Positions 40,946-50,655 of a stretch of DNA of 64,000 nt are shown here, piece by piece (the first letter of the stretch is position 1; each line of letters opens with the position of its first letter). The notes beneath the pieces were generated by a model. The model was given only the letters and a program-made list of their open reading frames with translations. It had not been told where the DNA came from and did no database searches. Position numbers and translations under genes: made by a program. The stretch covers positions 62,001 to 126,000 of the forward strand of contig JAPKAB010000005.1 in assembly GCA_028825475.1 (NCBI GenBank), read 5' to 3'. This DNA is from Ascidiaceihabitans sp. (GTDB lineage: Bacteria; Pseudomonadota; Alphaproteobacteria; Rhodobacterales; Rhodobacteraceae).

Positions 40946-42048
40946 TACGCGGTCATCAATCTTGCGTTCAAAATGCCCCGCGGATCAAACCGCTGACGCA
41001 GTCCTGCTGACAATGCGGCAACGCCTACTGTTTCCGGTTGGAAACGTGGTTGCCCTGTCCCGCGCACCAAGGTGGCATGGCCCGAGATGCCTGACAATTT
41101 GGCGCGCACATCACTCCCTTGTTCAGTACGCACCCAGACCAATCCACCCGCCCAATCAAATTGCGCCTCCAGCGGATCAATTGCTGCGACAACGGCTGGA
41201 CCATCTGAGGGTTTTACCGAAATGCGCCAAACATCCCCATCTTTGCCATGGAAGTTTTCAACATCGCGCACAGCAGCCCATGCATCATCGGCATTTTCTA
41301 TTACCGTGATCTCGCCGCCAAACTTTGCCAGTGCTTCACGCAATTGCGCGGTGCGATAGCTGACAGAATCTGTGAACCCCTCAACGCGGATCATCGTTAC
41401 GCCTGTGTCGTCATTGGGCAGATGCGCAGCACCGCTGACATCATATGGAGACCCAAGCGCTGCAGCCATCGCGCCAACCGCATCATTCATATCCAATCCG
41501 TGCACGCACAACGTTGCCTCGGCTTCGGGCATCGGCAGCACCTTTAGGGACACTTCACTTAGAACCCCCAGTGTTCCCCAACTGCCCGACATCAGCTTGA
41601 CCAAATCATAACCGGTCACGTTCTTCATCACGCGCCCACCGTTTTTCACGATGGTACCCTGCCCGTCTACAAACCGAACGCCCAAGGTAAAATCACGCGC
41701 GGCACCCACTTGGATACGACGCGGGCCACTGATGTTACCCGCAACAATACCACCGATTGTCGGTTCGCCCTTTAGACCCAGCAGACCGCGATAATCCATC
41801 GGCTCAAACGCCAAACGCTGCCGTTCACCCGCCAATGTGGTTTCGATTTCAGACAGTTCTGTTCCCGCCTTAACCACAACCGTCAATGCGCCCGGTTCAT
41901 ACAGATCAATCCCCGTCAGACCGCTTGTATTCAGCACATCGCCATCAACGCCAACACCGCGTGTTCCGCCACCTTTGATCGCTATGGGGCCTTTGGCTTG
42001 GGACACGCATTCGGACAGTTCTTGTTCACTTGTCGGGGTCATCATCAA
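40945..42048 (-). CDS. glcE: Glycolate oxidase FAD-binding subunit
   Basis: A protein of 367 residues with a PCMH-type FAD domain: GPIAIKGGGTRGVG near residue 22, LGLKGEPTIGGIVAGNISGP around 100, and the NGGRVMKNVTGYDLVKLMSG block typical of GlcE. It works with GlcD and GlcF to oxidise glycolate to glyoxylate. The downstream small membrane gene shares its final base. Confidence 0.92.
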   Translation of the reverse strand: MMMTPTSEQELSECVSQAKGPIAIKGGGTRGVGVDGDVLNTSGLTGIDLYEPGALTVVVKAGTELSEIETTLAGERQRLAFEPMDYRGLLGLKGEPTIGGIVAGNISGPRRIQVGAARDFTLGVRFVDGQGTIVKNGGRVMKNVTGYDLVKLMSGSWGTLGVLSEVSLKVLPMPEAEATLCVHGLDMNDAVGAMAAALGSPYDVSGAAHLPNDDTGVTMIRVEGFTDSVSYRTAQLREALAKFGGEITVIENADDAWAAVRDVENFHGKDGDVWRISVKPSDGPAVVAAIDPLEAQFDWAGGLVWVRTEQGSDVRAKLSGISGHATLVRGTGQPRFQPETVGVAALSAGLRQRFDPRGILNARLMTA

Positions 42049-42078
42049 TGTTCCATCGATTTATTATGAGGGACGTTG

Positions 42079-43527
42079 TTATTCAGCAGCGATTTGTTCG
42101 GTGCGGCGATCGTGTGAAACCGCCAGCGGAAACACTTTGGCCGCGTTCAACAACCAATGCGGATCAAAAACGTCTTTGACCGCCAACTGCGCTTCAAGAT
42201 CGGCAGGGGCATATTGATAAGTCATCAAATCCCGCTTTTCGATCCCAACGCCATGTTCGCCCGTCAAACACCCACCTGCATCTACACAAAGTTTGAGGAT
42301 TTCCGCACCCATCTCTTCGCACAGTTCCAGATCGCCAGGTTTGTTTGCGTCGAATAGAATCAATGGGTGCATGTTGCCGTCTCCAGCGTGGAAAACATTC
42401 CCTACGGGCAGACCAAACTGATCGGACAATTCACCGATACGGCGCAACACCATTGGCAATTCAGAAACGGGGATCGTCCCGTCCAGACACATGTAATCGC
42501 TAATCTGACCCATCGCGCCAAACGCGCTTTTGCGGCCCAACCAAATCGCAGCACTTTCTTCGGCTGATTTGCTTTCGCGTACTTCAACTGGATTATGCTG
42601 GTTCGCGATTTTCACAATGCGCGCCAACTGGTCGTCGATTTCGGCCTCTGATCCCTCAACCTCAATGATCAACAAAGCCTGACAATCTGGGTACCCCGCT
42701 TGGGCGAATTCTTCGCAGGTTTTGATGCACAGCGCGTCCATGAATTCGATCGCAACAGGTAGAACGCCTGCTTTGATGATGTCAGACACGCATGCGCCTG
42801 CGACCTCATTATCGTCGAACCCCACCAATACAGGGCGCGCGCCCTCTGGTTTATGCAAGATCCGCAATGTCGCTTCGGTCACGACGCCAAGCTGTCCTTC
42901 GGACCCACAGATCAGGCCAAGCAGATCCAGATTTCCAGCATCCAGATGAGCGCCGCCAATTTCGACGATTTCACCCGTCATCAAAACCATCGTGACACCC
43001 ATCAGGTTGTTCGTCGTCACGCCGTACTTAAGACAGTGCGCTCCACCAGAGTTCATAGCGATATTTCCCGCAATCGCACAGGCCAATTGGCTGCTGGGAT
43101 CAGGCGCATAAAAGAACCCGTCTTCTTCAACCGCGCCTGTGACGCTTAGATTGGTGCGGCCAGTTTGGACCCGAATATAGCGATCTGGATAATTTGTTTC
43201 GATCACGTCGTTCATACGCGCCACGCCCAAGATCACGCAATCCGCAGTCGGCAACGCGCCACCAGCGAGCGATGTACCAGAGCCGCGCGGTACAACAGGC
43301 ACGCCTTCTTCATGGCAAATGCGCAAGACGTCAGAGACCTCTTTAGTTGTGGTGGGCAACACTGCCGCCATGGGCGGACAACGATAGGCCGTCAGCGCGT
43401 CACATTCATACGCACGCGTTTCCATTTCGTCGTGGATCACAGCATCCATGGGCAACACACCTTGCAGCCGTTCGACCACACGGGATTTGCGCGCGAGAAC
43501 AGATTGTGAAGGGACAGGCATTTCCAT
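42079..43527 (-). CDS. glcD: Glycolate oxidase FAD-linked subunit
   Basis: A protein of 482 residues: an FAD-linked oxidase with PCMH domain (VVPRGSGTSLAGGALPTAD, then CAIAGNIAMNSGGAHCLKYG) and the C-terminal FAD-oxidase domain ending in CLTGEHGVGIEKRDLM. It is the catalytic flavoprotein of glycolate dehydrogenase, used on glycolate from phytoplankton or internal turnover. ATG at 43527 has AAGGA seven bases upstream. It is the first gene of the operon; a palindrome sits 25 bases before it. Confidence 0.93.
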   Translation of the reverse strand: MEMPVPSQSVLARKSRVVERLQGVLPMDAVIHDEMETRAYECDALTAYRCPPMAAVLPTTTKEVSDVLRICHEEGVPVVPRGSGTSLAGGALPTADCVILGVARMNDVIETNYPDRYIRVQTGRTNLSVTGAVEEDGFFYAPDPSSQLACAIAGNIAMNSGGAHCLKYGVTTNNLMGVTMVLMTGEIVEIGGAHLDAGNLDLLGLICGSEGQLGVVTEATLRILHKPEGARPVLVGFDDNEVAGACVSDIIKAGVLPVAIEFMDALCIKTCEEFAQAGYPDCQALLIIEVEGSEAEIDDQLARIVKIANQHNPVEVRESKSAEESAAIWLGRKSAFGAMGQISDYMCLDGTIPVSELPMVLRRIGELSDQFGLPVGNVFHAGDGNMHPLILFDANKPGDLELCEEMGAEILKLCVDAGGCLTGEHGVGIEKRDLMTYQYAPADLEAQLAVKDVFDPHWLLNAAKVFPLAVSHDRRTEQIAAE

Positions 43528-43551
43528 AGCAGAATCCTTAGCGTGGCTAAT

Positions 43552-43572
43552 TTGGTAAAGTAATATTACCAA
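43552..43572. promoter_or_regulatory. Candidate GntR/FadR-type operator of the glc operon
   Basis: TTGGTAA (43552-43558) and TTACCAA (43566-43572) are perfect inverted arms around AGTAATA, containing the inner palindrome GTAATATTAC. TGGT...ACCA half-sites are typical of the FadR branch of GntR regulators, which includes GlcC. It lies just upstream of glcD; no regulator gene is next to it. Confidence 0.62.
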
Positions 43573-43617
43573 TTTATCAGTATGGCAAGTTTCTTCAGCA
43601 CCAGTTAACGTTAAAGC

Positions 43618-44316
43618 ATGACATGGACAGATCGTTTTACACTTTTTTCATCACTTGATTTTGCCGCCCTCGCTTTTGTTATCATCAGCTGGGCCATCGT
43701 TGGTTGGGTCATTGAAAACCCACCCGCGCACCGACCCTCCGTGTCGATGTTGATGGGGCAATACCGCCGTGAATGGATGGTCCAGATGACCACCCGGCAG
43801 CCGCGTATTTTTGATGCACAGATCATCGGCAGCTTGCGCCAAGGCACAGCCTTCTTTGCCTCCACTTCGATGTTGGCAATTGGCGGTACGTTGGCGATGG
43901 TTGGTAATGGGGAGGAGTTGAGCGGCTTTGCCAATGAGCTAACCCTTGGCACTGACCCCGCATTTGTTTGGGAAGTAAAGCTGATGACGGTCGCGCTGTT
44001 CTTGACCAACGCATTCCTAAAGTTCGTTTGGTCCAACCGCCTCTTCGGCTACACAGCCGTTTTGGTAGCCGCTACCCCAAACGACATCACCGACCCACGC
44101 TGTTTACCGCGCTCACGCCAAGCCGCAGAGATCGGGATAACTGCGGCGCGAGGTTTCAACCGTGGTTTGCGCAGCTTGTATTTCGCTTTGGCCGCCGCCG
44201 CATGGATCGTTGGCGCGGTTCCACTAATTGCCGCGACCTTTTTCACAATTGGTGTCCTGTATCGCCGCGAATTTGCTTCCGCATCCCGCAAGATACTGAT
44301 GGATCCACCATCGTAA
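43618..44316 (+). CDS. DUF599 family membrane protein
   Basis: A protein of 232 residues with four membrane segments. Conserved parts are LDFAALAFVIISWAIVGWVI, the cytoplasmic stretch MLMGQYRREWMVQMTTRQPR, and QIIGSLRQGTAFFASTSMLA, matching DUF599, a family of unknown function. It diverges from the glc operon and is followed by a MAPEG gene after 27 bases, so the two are probably cotranscribed. Confidence 0.86.
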   Translation: MTWTDRFTLFSSLDFAALAFVIISWAIVGWVIENPPAHRPSVSMLMGQYRREWMVQMTTRQPRIFDAQIIGSLRQGTAFFASTSMLAIGGTLAMVGNGEELSGFANELTLGTDPAFVWEVKLMTVALFLTNAFLKFVWSNRLFGYTAVLVAATPNDITDPRCLPRSRQAAEIGITAARGFNRGLRSLYFALAAAAWIVGAVPLIAATFFTIGVLYRREFASASRKILMDPPS

Positions 44317-44343
44317 TTAAAAACTTTTGAGGACTGTTTAAAC

Positions 44344-44742
44344 ATGGATACGATCTCACTACCGATTACCACATTACTTTCCAGCGCACTGGCCGTTTGG
44401 CTTTTGGTGCTCAGCTGGGCCGTGATAAAAGGACGCCGTTCCCTTAATCTCTCGTTAGGGGATGGGGGTGATGACATGATGCAAAGACGTGTGCGCGCCC
44501 AAGGGAACCTTGTGGAATATGCGCCCATTTTTGTGATCATGATCGCATTGGCAGAACTGCAAGGCGGCAACGCAATCATCGTTTCAATCTTGGCTGCTGC
44601 GTTCTTAGCGGGGCGGCTGGCACACGGATATGCTTTTGCCTTTACCGAAAAGAATATGAAATTGCGCAAACTTGGCATGATCGCAACACTGTGCGGGATT
44701 GCCGCAACGGCGGTTTTCAACTTGGTTTTGCTGGCCACCTAA
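44344..44742 (+). CDS. MAPEG family membrane protein
   Basis: A protein of 132 residues with four hydrophobic helices. The MAPEG core is seen in RRVRAQGNLVEYAPIFVIMI, with the Arg and Glu conserved in glutathione-using members, and in FLAGRLAHGYAFAF. Relatives are glutathione transferases or peroxidases in eukaryotes; bacterial members such as this have poorly defined roles. It follows DUF599 and converges on rlmH. Confidence 0.9.
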   Translation: MDTISLPITTLLSSALAVWLLVLSWAVIKGRRSLNLSLGDGGDDMMQRRVRAQGNLVEYAPIFVIMIALAELQGGNAIIVSILAAAFLAGRLAHGYAFAFTEKNMKLRKLGMIATLCGIAATAVFNLVLLAT

Positions 44743-44758
44743 AGACAGCACGACCTGC

Positions 44759-45229
44759 TCAAACCCTGTGGTAGGGCGAGCCTGCAAGAATAGATGCTGC
44801 GCGATACAATTGTTCGCTCAGCATTACACGCACCATCATGTGCGGCCACACCATTGCACCCAATGACAGCAAGTGATCGGCATCTGCGCGCAAGGATGGA
44901 TCAATGCCATCCGCGCCGCCAATAACAAACGCAACATCCCCGCGCCCTGCATCCCGCCAGTTGCCCAAACGTTTGGCGAAAGCAGGAGAGGTTTCGACTT
45001 TGCCTCGTTCATCAAGACAGCAAATCACACAACCCTTGGGTAAAGCACGGCGCAGCAATTCAGCTTCTGCGCCCATTCCTGCGTTTTTGCGATCTTCAAC
45101 CTCAACGACTTTAACTGGGCCAAGGCCCAGCGCCCGCCCAGTGCGGTCAAATCGTGTGGTGTAATCTGAAATGAGGTCCGCTTCAGGGCCAGCCCGTAGC
45201 CGGCCCACAGCGCAAATATGTACACGCAT
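44759..45229 (-). CDS. rlmH: 23S rRNA (pseudouridine1915-N3)-methyltransferase
   Basis: A protein of 156 residues of the SPOUT class with the trefoil-knot block VAFVIGGADGIDPSLRADAD and the family's C-terminal HMMVRVMLSEQLYRAASILAG followed by SPYHR. It methylates pseudouridine 1915 in helix 69 of 23S rRNA on assembled 70S ribosomes. It follows rsfS by 12 bases, the conserved bacterial order. Confidence 0.95.
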   Translation of the reverse strand: MRVHICAVGRLRAGPEADLISDYTTRFDRTGRALGLGPVKVVEVEDRKNAGMGAEAELLRRALPKGCVICCLDERGKVETSPAFAKRLGNWRDAGRGDVAFVIGGADGIDPSLRADADHLLSLGAMVWPHMMVRVMLSEQLYRAASILAGSPYHRV

Positions 45230-45241
45230 CTAAATGCGCAA

Positions 45242-45616
45242 TCAGATGGACTGTTCTGACTCGATGTCAGCAGGTGACAACTGCCACATTTTTTCCAACT
45301 GATAGAACTCACGCACTTCAGGACGGAAAACGTGAACGATGATATCGCCCGTATCAACCAAAACCCAGTCACCTGTGTTCTTGCCTTCGATACGTGAGAA
45401 ATGACCGAATTCAGTCTTCAAACGCTCAACCAGCTTTTCAGAGATTGCAGAAACTTGACGCGAGGAACGACCCGAGCAAACCACCATGTGGTCGCCAATA
45501 GCCGTTTTGCCGCGCAGATCGATCTGCACAACGTCTTCAGCTTTGTCATCATCAAGGGATGAAAGGACGGCGGCCAACAGCGTGTCGCTTGTCGCTTTAG
45601 AGTAAGCAGATGCCAT
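45242..45616 (-). CDS. rsfS: Ribosomal silencing factor RsfS
   Basis: A protein of 124 residues with the RsfS core: KAEDVVQIDLRGKTAIGDHM, VVCSGRSSRQVSAISEKLVE, and the highly conserved GDWVLVDTGDIIVHVFRPEV. It binds uL14 of the large subunit and blocks subunit joining in poor growth conditions. ATG at 45616 is chosen because GGAG lies eight bases before it; an in-frame start at 45649 lacks one. Paired with rlmH. Confidence 0.94.
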   Translation of the reverse strand: MASAYSKATSDTLLAAVLSSLDDDKAEDVVQIDLRGKTAIGDHMVVCSGRSSRQVSAISEKLVERLKTEFGHFSRIEGKNTGDWVLVDTGDIIVHVFRPEVREFYQLEKMWQLSPADIESEQSI

Positions 45617-45793
45617 TAGCGGTGCTCCGTCTTGCGTGGCGCCGGCCACGTCTGGTTGGATTGACAGGACATTGTCCTCCTAGAATCGCGCCATAGACCT
45701 ACGGCGCTGGGAAATCGTCACTTACCGACACTTACCCGACAATTCAACAACAGTTCAAGCTTTTGGCAATCATGCCGCAGTACAACGTTGCGA

Positions 45794-47134
45794 TTAAGGC
45801 TCAATCGCCGCCTCCTCTAGCATCCGCACCTCGCGTTGAGGAAACGGAATTGAGATATTATTGGCCTTGAACGCATCCCAAAGCGCTAGATAAACCCCAC
45901 CACGAATGTTTGTGAGGCCGCCTGTGGGGTCTTTGATCCAGAACCGCAGGATATAGTCCACCGAACTGTCGCCAAACCCAACGATATGACATACGGGCCG
46001 CTTTGGGTAATCCAGAACACGTTCAACAGTCGTCGCTGCCTCGATCGCCAATTCGCGGACCTTGTGTGGGTCATCGCTGTAGGCTGTGCCAAAGAAGATA
46101 TCGAGCCGCACATAATCATTAGAATGCGACCAGTTCACCACTTGGTTTGTGATCAGGTCCTCGTTCGGAATCAGGTATTCCTTACCGTCCCGCATGACCA
46201 CGGACGCATAGCGCGCGCCTAGCGTTTGTATCCACCCGAACGTCTCGCCCAGTGAAATCACGTCCCCCGGCTTGATCGATTTATCGAGCAGGATGATGAC
46301 ACCAGATACGAGGTTCGAGATCACCTTTTGCAAACCGAAACCAAGGCCAACACCAATGGCCCCCGTCAGGATCGCAAGGCCAGACAGATCGATCCCAACT
46401 GTGTTGATCCCGATAAAGAACGCAAACCCGTACAGCGTGATTTGCACCGCCTTAACTGCAAGAACCTGCATGGACGGGCTGATGTCTTCGTTACGTCGAA
46501 TTGTTGTTGCTGTCGTTGTGGACCCGATGCGCGCCAAAGTCAGAAGAACACCAATCACCACCAGCGCGGAAATAATCGTCATGATCGAAATGCGAAAATC
46601 ACCAAACTCAAAGGCAAGGTCATCAAGGAATGCGCCCACAGCTTCGTGCACGTTCAGGTAATAAAGAGTGGCAAAAATCCAGAGGCCCCAGCGTACGATG
46701 ATCCGCAGTGGTCGGTTGCGCACAAAGCGCGATACGAATGCAATCAGCAGCCATGCGGTCGCAAGCGTGGCCGCCAAGCCAATGAGATAGGAACGTGACG
46801 GCCATGTGGCGCTTTGCATAACGCCCCAAATGACCCAGCCCAGCGCTGAAAACCACACCAGCCCAAGGCGCTGGCGTATTGGAACAATCATCCGCAGTTG
46901 CCATGTCTTCCAGCCATCGCGCGAACGCACCCACGCTTGTAGCCAGCGCCCAGAAAGGTGATGCATTCCATAGGAGATGACGATTAGAGCAAGAATAATC
47001 AGAACTTGATAAAGTCGCCACCCCGGCATCATCAAGCTTTCGACAAAGCGCATTGCGCCGGTCAGCAAGACTTCAAGTTCTTGATAAATTGTCATTTGCG
47101 GCAGGTTTTCTGGTTCCATGCTCAATCTTTGCAT
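45794..47134 (-). CDS. Mechanosensitive ion channel (MscS family)
   Basis: A protein of about 446 residues. It has roughly five N-terminal membrane helices, then the MscS pore helix and beta domain: LAILTGAIGVGLGFGLQKVI followed by SNLVSGVIILLDKSIKPGD, and YLIPNEDLITNQVVNWSHSN. It opens under membrane tension to release solutes in osmotic downshock. I use ATG at 47134 (GAGAT about six bases upstream); an ATG at 47119 is also possible. The open frame continues to 47521, but that part lies opposite leuC and has no family likeness. Confidence 0.9.
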   Translation of the reverse strand: MQRLSMEPENLPQMTIYQELEVLLTGAMRFVESLMMPGWRLYQVLIILALIVISYGMHHLSGRWLQAWVRSRDGWKTWQLRMIVPIRQRLGLVWFSALGWVIWGVMQSATWPSRSYLIGLAATLATAWLLIAFVSRFVRNRPLRIIVRWGLWIFATLYYLNVHEAVGAFLDDLAFEFGDFRISIMTIISALVVIGVLLTLARIGSTTTATTIRRNEDISPSMQVLAVKAVQITLYGFAFFIGINTVGIDLSGLAILTGAIGVGLGFGLQKVISNLVSGVIILLDKSIKPGDVISLGETFGWIQTLGARYASVVMRDGKEYLIPNEDLITNQVVNWSHSNDYVRLDIFFGTAYSDDPHKVRELAIEAATTVERVLDYPKRPVCHIVGFGDSSVDYILRFWIKDPTGGLTNIRGGVYLALWDAFKANNISIPFPQREVRMLEEAAIEP

Positions 47135-47212
47135 GCACCATCTCAACACGCAATATCCGTAGATTTGTGCACGCCCTTGCGAGACATAGGTAAGCCCTGT
47201 ATCTGACACCCA

Positions 47213-47335
47213 TGACATGGCTAATAAGCATTGGGCTTTTTGACATATGCGACCGCACCCGATTGGGTGAACGGTTCTTTGGGGCGACCCATACCGTGCT
47301 GGCACGACTGTAAACCCGCGCCCACCCAATACGCC
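47213..47335 (+). promoter_or_regulatory. Possible structured leader of leuC
   Basis: Upstream of leuC, TTGCGA and TATCTG (17 apart) could be a promoter starting transcription near 47213. There an eight-codon frame MANKHWAF (47218-47244) or an overlapping longer frame begins. ATTGGGTG near 47263 can pair with CACCCAAT near 47325, or ACCC with GGGT locally, as mutually exclusive folds. No T run follows, so terminator attenuation is not shown. Tentative. Confidence 0.3.
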
Positions 47336-47369
47336 TAAAAATTCAAACCAACCAAAGGGAGAGGACCAT

Positions 47370-48776
47370 ATGTCCCCCAAAACGCTATATGATAAAATCT
47401 GGGATGCACACCTTGCACACGAAGCTGATGACGGCACTTGTTTGCTGTATATCGACCGCCACTTGGTGCACGAAGTAACGAGCCCGCAAGCCTTTGAAGG
47501 TCTGCGCATGACAGGCCGCAAAGTTCGTGCGCCTGAAAAAACAATTGCTGTGCCTGATCACAATGTTCCAACGACTTTGGACCGTGCAGACGCGACAACA
47601 ATGACCGAAGACAGCCGTATCCAAGTGAACGCGCTGGACACGAACGCCAAAGAATTCGGCATTCACTACTATCCAGTGTCTGACGTGCGCCAAGGCATCG
47701 TTCACATCGTTGGCCCAGAGCAGGGTTGGACCCTTCCGGGCATGACTGTTGTTTGTGGTGACAGCCACACAGCGACACACGGTGCATTTGGTTCATTGGC
47801 ACACGGCATCGGAACATCCGAAGTTGAGCACGTTCTGGCGACGCAAACGTTGATCCAGAAGAAGTCAAAGAACATGAAAGTCGAGATCACTGGCAAGCTT
47901 GCCCTTGGTGTGACTGCAAAAGACATAACCATGGCTGTGATTGGCAAAACAGGTACCGCTGGCGGTACTGGTTTCGTAATCGAGTATTGTGGTGAAGCGA
48001 TCCGCGAATTGTCCATGGAAGGTCGTATGACTGTCTGCAACATGGCGATTGAAGGCGGCGCACGCGCTGGCCTAATCGCGCCTGACGAGAAGACATTTCA
48101 ATACTGCATGGGCCGCCCACACGCACCTAAGGGCGCACAGTGGGAAGCTGCGTTGACATGGTGGAAAACACTATTCTCTGACGAAGATGCACATTGGGAC
48201 GAGATCCTTGTGATCAAAGCCGAAGACATCGCACCATTGGTCACTTGGGGCACGTCCCCAGAGGATGTTCTGCCAATTACGTCATTGGTTCCCTCTGCTG
48301 ACAGCTTTACCGGTGGTAAAGTCGAAGCGGCACAACGTGCTTTGGATTACATGGGCCTAAAAGCTGGCCAACCTTTGTCTGAAGTTGAAATCGATACTGT
48401 ATTTATCGGTTCCTGCACAAACGGCCGTATCGAAGATTTGCGCGCCGCTGCGGAAATCCTCAAAGGTAAGAAAGTCAAAGACGGCATCCGCGCGATGATC
48501 GTTCCTGGTTCTGGCCTTGTACGTGCACAAGCTGAAGAAGAAGGTCTTGCTGACATCTTCCTTGAGGCTGGTTTCGAATGGCGCCTTGCGGGTTGTTCCA
48601 TGTGTCTTGCGATGAACCCAGATCAATTGGCACCGGGCGAGCGTTGCGCAGCAACCTCTAACCGCAACTTTGAAGGTCGTCAGGGCCGCGGCGGTCGTAC
48701 GCACCTTATGTCTCCGGGCATGGCAGCGGCTGCGGCGATCACTGGTCGCCTTACTGACGTTCGGGAGATGATGTAA
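47370..48776 (+). CDS. leuC: 3-isopropylmalate dehydratase large subunit
   Basis: A protein of 468 residues, an aconitase-fold enzyme of leucine synthesis that isomerises 2- to 3-isopropylmalate together with LeuD. The three cluster cysteines are Cys349 (FIGSCTNGR), Cys409 and Cys412 (GCSMCLAMN). Other markers are [20 protein letters not shown] and [28 protein letters not shown] precedes the ATG. The small-subunit gene leuD lies 960 bases downstream, separated by a glycosyltransferase gene. Confidence 0.97.
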   Translation: MSPKTLYDKIWDAHLAHEADDGTCLLYIDRHLVHEVTSPQAFEGLRMTGRKVRAPEKTIAVPDHNVPTTLDRADATTMTEDSRIQVNALDTNAKEFGIHYYPVSDVRQGIVHIVGPEQGWTLPGMTVVCGDSHTATHGAFGSLAHGIGTSEVEHVLATQTLIQKKSKNMKVEITGKLALGVTAKDITMAVIGKTGTAGGTGFVIEYCGEAIRELSMEGRMTVCNMAIEGGARAGLIAPDEKTFQYCMGRPHAPKGAQWEAALTWWKTLFSDEDAHWDEILVIKAEDIAPLVTWGTSPEDVLPITSLVPSADSFTGGKVEAAQRALDYMGLKAGQPLSEVEIDTVFIGSCTNGRIEDLRAAAEILKGKKVKDGIRAMIVPGSGLVRAQAEEEGLADIFLEAGFEWRLAGCSMCLAMNPDQLAPGERCAATSNRNFEGRQGRGGRTHLMSPGMAAAAAITGRLTDVREMM

Positions 48777-48808
48777 GTTCGGGCCTTCCCGTTCTTACTC
48801 AATAGTTC

Positions 48809-49726
48809 ATGTCGACTGTCAGCGATCATCGCACAAGAAACGCGCACCTGCCCTTAGGGGCCGGCAGCGATTTCTATGCCTCGCTGTTCGCGAGGGATGA
48901 TGCAGGGATTCAGGCTGCGGCCAACGTCCCTGTCGCCTCCCTTTGGATTGGGGATACCCTGCGGGATCTAGAAAAGCTGTGCTTGCGTAGCTTTACCCAT
49001 CAGGGTCATCCCGTAACATTGTTCCATACCCACCCTCTTGAGGATCCAAAGCTGGAAGGCGTAACTCTGCGCCCTGCCCGCGATGTGTTCCAATACGAGG
49101 ACAGCTTGTTAGAACAGACCGCCCCTGCCGTCTTTGCCGATTTGTTTCGGTTGCGCATGGTACGCGACACTGACCTGACGTGGGTCGACACCGATATTAT
49201 CTGTCTCAAACCATTCGTGGCGCAAGACGGGTATTTGGTCGGGTTCGAAAGCGAAACGACGGTTAACAATGCCGTGTTGCGGCTGCCTGCGGACTCAGAA
49301 GCACTGAATGCCTTGATAGAGATATTCAGTGAACCCAGCTTTGTTCCGCCATGGCTCAAACAGCACGATGCAGATTACGTGAACAAACTGCCGCCTGAAC
49401 AACGTCTTTTAGGATCAGCCAAACGTGTCCCAAATGCCTTTGGCCCACACGCCATTACATGGGCGTTAAAGCTGACTGGGGAAATCGAACATGCCTTGCC
49501 GCATAACTACCTTAACCCTGTCGCATGGCCGATGGCCGACATCTACTTCAACCCGTATGGCGGGCTTGAGGGATGGCTGACCGAAAACACAATGGGGGTA
49601 CATATGTACTCCTCTCGTGTGCGCGCACTGCACAAGCGCACACCGCCCTACGCGGGCTCTTTCATAGCAAACGTCGCTACTGAAGTCGGATTCGACTTTG
49701 GCGGGCGGCCCTTTAAACAAGCATAA
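48809..49726 (+). CDS. GT32-like sugar transferase inserted between leuC and leuD
   Basis: A protein of 305 residues. The N-terminal half has [19 protein letters not shown] and the sugar-nucleotide site [20 protein letters not shown] (Asp127-x-Asp129), followed by ICLKPF. This is the pattern of DXD-type transferases such as the GT32/alpha-1,4 group. An N-terminal signal is absent, so it acts in the cytoplasm. Its acceptor, perhaps lipopolysaccharide or another glycan, is unknown. It is cotranscribed with leuC (32 bases) and leuD (11 bases), a curious place for a glycan gene. Confidence 0.8.
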   Translation: MSTVSDHRTRNAHLPLGAGSDFYASLFARDDAGIQAAANVPVASLWIGDTLRDLEKLCLRSFTHQGHPVTLFHTHPLEDPKLEGVTLRPARDVFQYEDSLLEQTAPAVFADLFRLRMVRDTDLTWVDTDIICLKPFVAQDGYLVGFESETTVNNAVLRLPADSEALNALIEIFSEPSFVPPWLKQHDADYVNKLPPEQRLLGSAKRVPNAFGPHAITWALKLTGEIEHALPHNYLNPVAWPMADIYFNPYGGLEGWLTENTMGVHMYSSRVRALHKRTPPYAGSFIANVATEVGFDFGGRPFKQA

Positions 49727-49737
49727 GGACAGACCAA

Positions 49738-50343
49738 ATGGATAAGTTCGAAACACTCACCGGCATTGCAGCCCCAATGCCATTGATCAACATCGACACC
49801 GATATGATCATCCCAAAGCAGTTCCTAAAAACGATCAAGCGTTCCGGCCTTGGTGTGAACCTGTTTGACGAAATGCGTTATGACGACGACCGTAACGAGA
49901 TCCCAACGTTCATCTTGAACCAGGACGCTTACCGCGATGCACAGATTATTGTTGCTGGCGACAACTTTGGCTGTGGCTCATCCCGTGAGCACGCACCTTG
50001 GGCGATCAAAGATTTCGGTATTACTTGCGTTATCGCGCCCAGCTTTGCCGACATCTTTCACAACAACTGCTTCAAGAACGGCATCTTGCCAATTGCGTTG
50101 CCACAAGAGCAAATTGACGTTTTGATGAAAGACGCTGAAAAAGGCGCAAACGCCCGCATGACAGTGGATATCGAAGAGCAGACTGTCACAACGTCGGACG
50201 GTGAAGTGTTCAAGTTTGAAGTCGACGCGTTCAAAAAGCACTGCCTGATGCAGGGCCTGGACGATATCGGCCTAACTATGGAAAAAGCGGCTTCAATCGA
50301 TACATTCGAAGCCGCAGCACAGACTCAGCGACCTTGGGTCTAA
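49738..50343 (+). CDS. leuD: 3-isopropylmalate dehydratase small subunit
   Basis: A protein of 201 residues with the swivelling domain features of Leu[21 protein letters not shown], the substrate-binding [17 protein letters not shown], and [18 protein letters not shown]. It completes isopropylmalate isomerase with LeuC. An AAGGAC site lies before the ATG. It ends the leuC-glycosyltransferase-leuD run. Confidence 0.97.
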   Translation: MDKFETLTGIAAPMPLINIDTDMIIPKQFLKTIKRSGLGVNLFDEMRYDDDRNEIPTFILNQDAYRDAQIIVAGDNFGCGSSREHAPWAIKDFGITCVIAPSFADIFHNNCFKNGILPIALPQEQIDVLMKDAEKGANARMTVDIEEQTVTTSDGEVFKFEVDAFKKHCLMQGLDDIGLTMEKAASIDTFEAAAQTQRPWV

Positions 50344-50655
50344 ATATTGACCAAATTGGTTAACATCAACTTTCAATTTTAAGTTGCAACTTGTGGGCGC
50401 ATCTCTCGCGCCCACAACATATGGCATCACTCCCGTAGCCCAACGCGATCTAGCCACATTTCTGATGCAAGAACGCACCACACGCTCCCCCAAAATGTCA
50501 CATAACTTAACTCTTATGAAACCACGACTTGAGCCGCCAATCGAAACAAGGCACAAATAGGGCGAGAATGAGGCAACCTGCCCACGTTGGTAGGATCAAG
50601 TTGGGACAAGTTTGCGGCACGTATCGCGACTGACCAGTTTGCAAGGGATTGAACA
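50344..50655. other. Intergenic region after leuD
   Basis: About 312 bases without a gene. It contains the hairpin at 50391-50417, and before it the 12-base palindrome AAGTTGCAACTT. The promoter of the following membrane protein gene presumably lies near 50560-50640; I see no clear box or operator. Confidence 0.6.
50391..50417 (+). terminator. Hairpin after leuD
   Basis: TTGTGGGCGC and GCGCCCACAA pair perfectly (10 pairs) around ATCTCTC, 48 bases after leuD. There is no T run, so it may be a rho-assisted terminator or 3'-end stabiliser. Confidence 0.6.

Noticed and set aside
45661..45686. Sigma-70 promoter TTGACA/TAGAAT with a central AGGACA-T-TGTCCT palindrome
   Set aside because: The spacer is only 14 bases and no plus-strand gene follows, so it is probably chance.
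47135..47521. N-terminal extension of the MscS-type protein
   Set aside because: It lies opposite the leuC start and upstream region, is rich in Cys, Trp and Arg, and has no likeness to channel N-termini.
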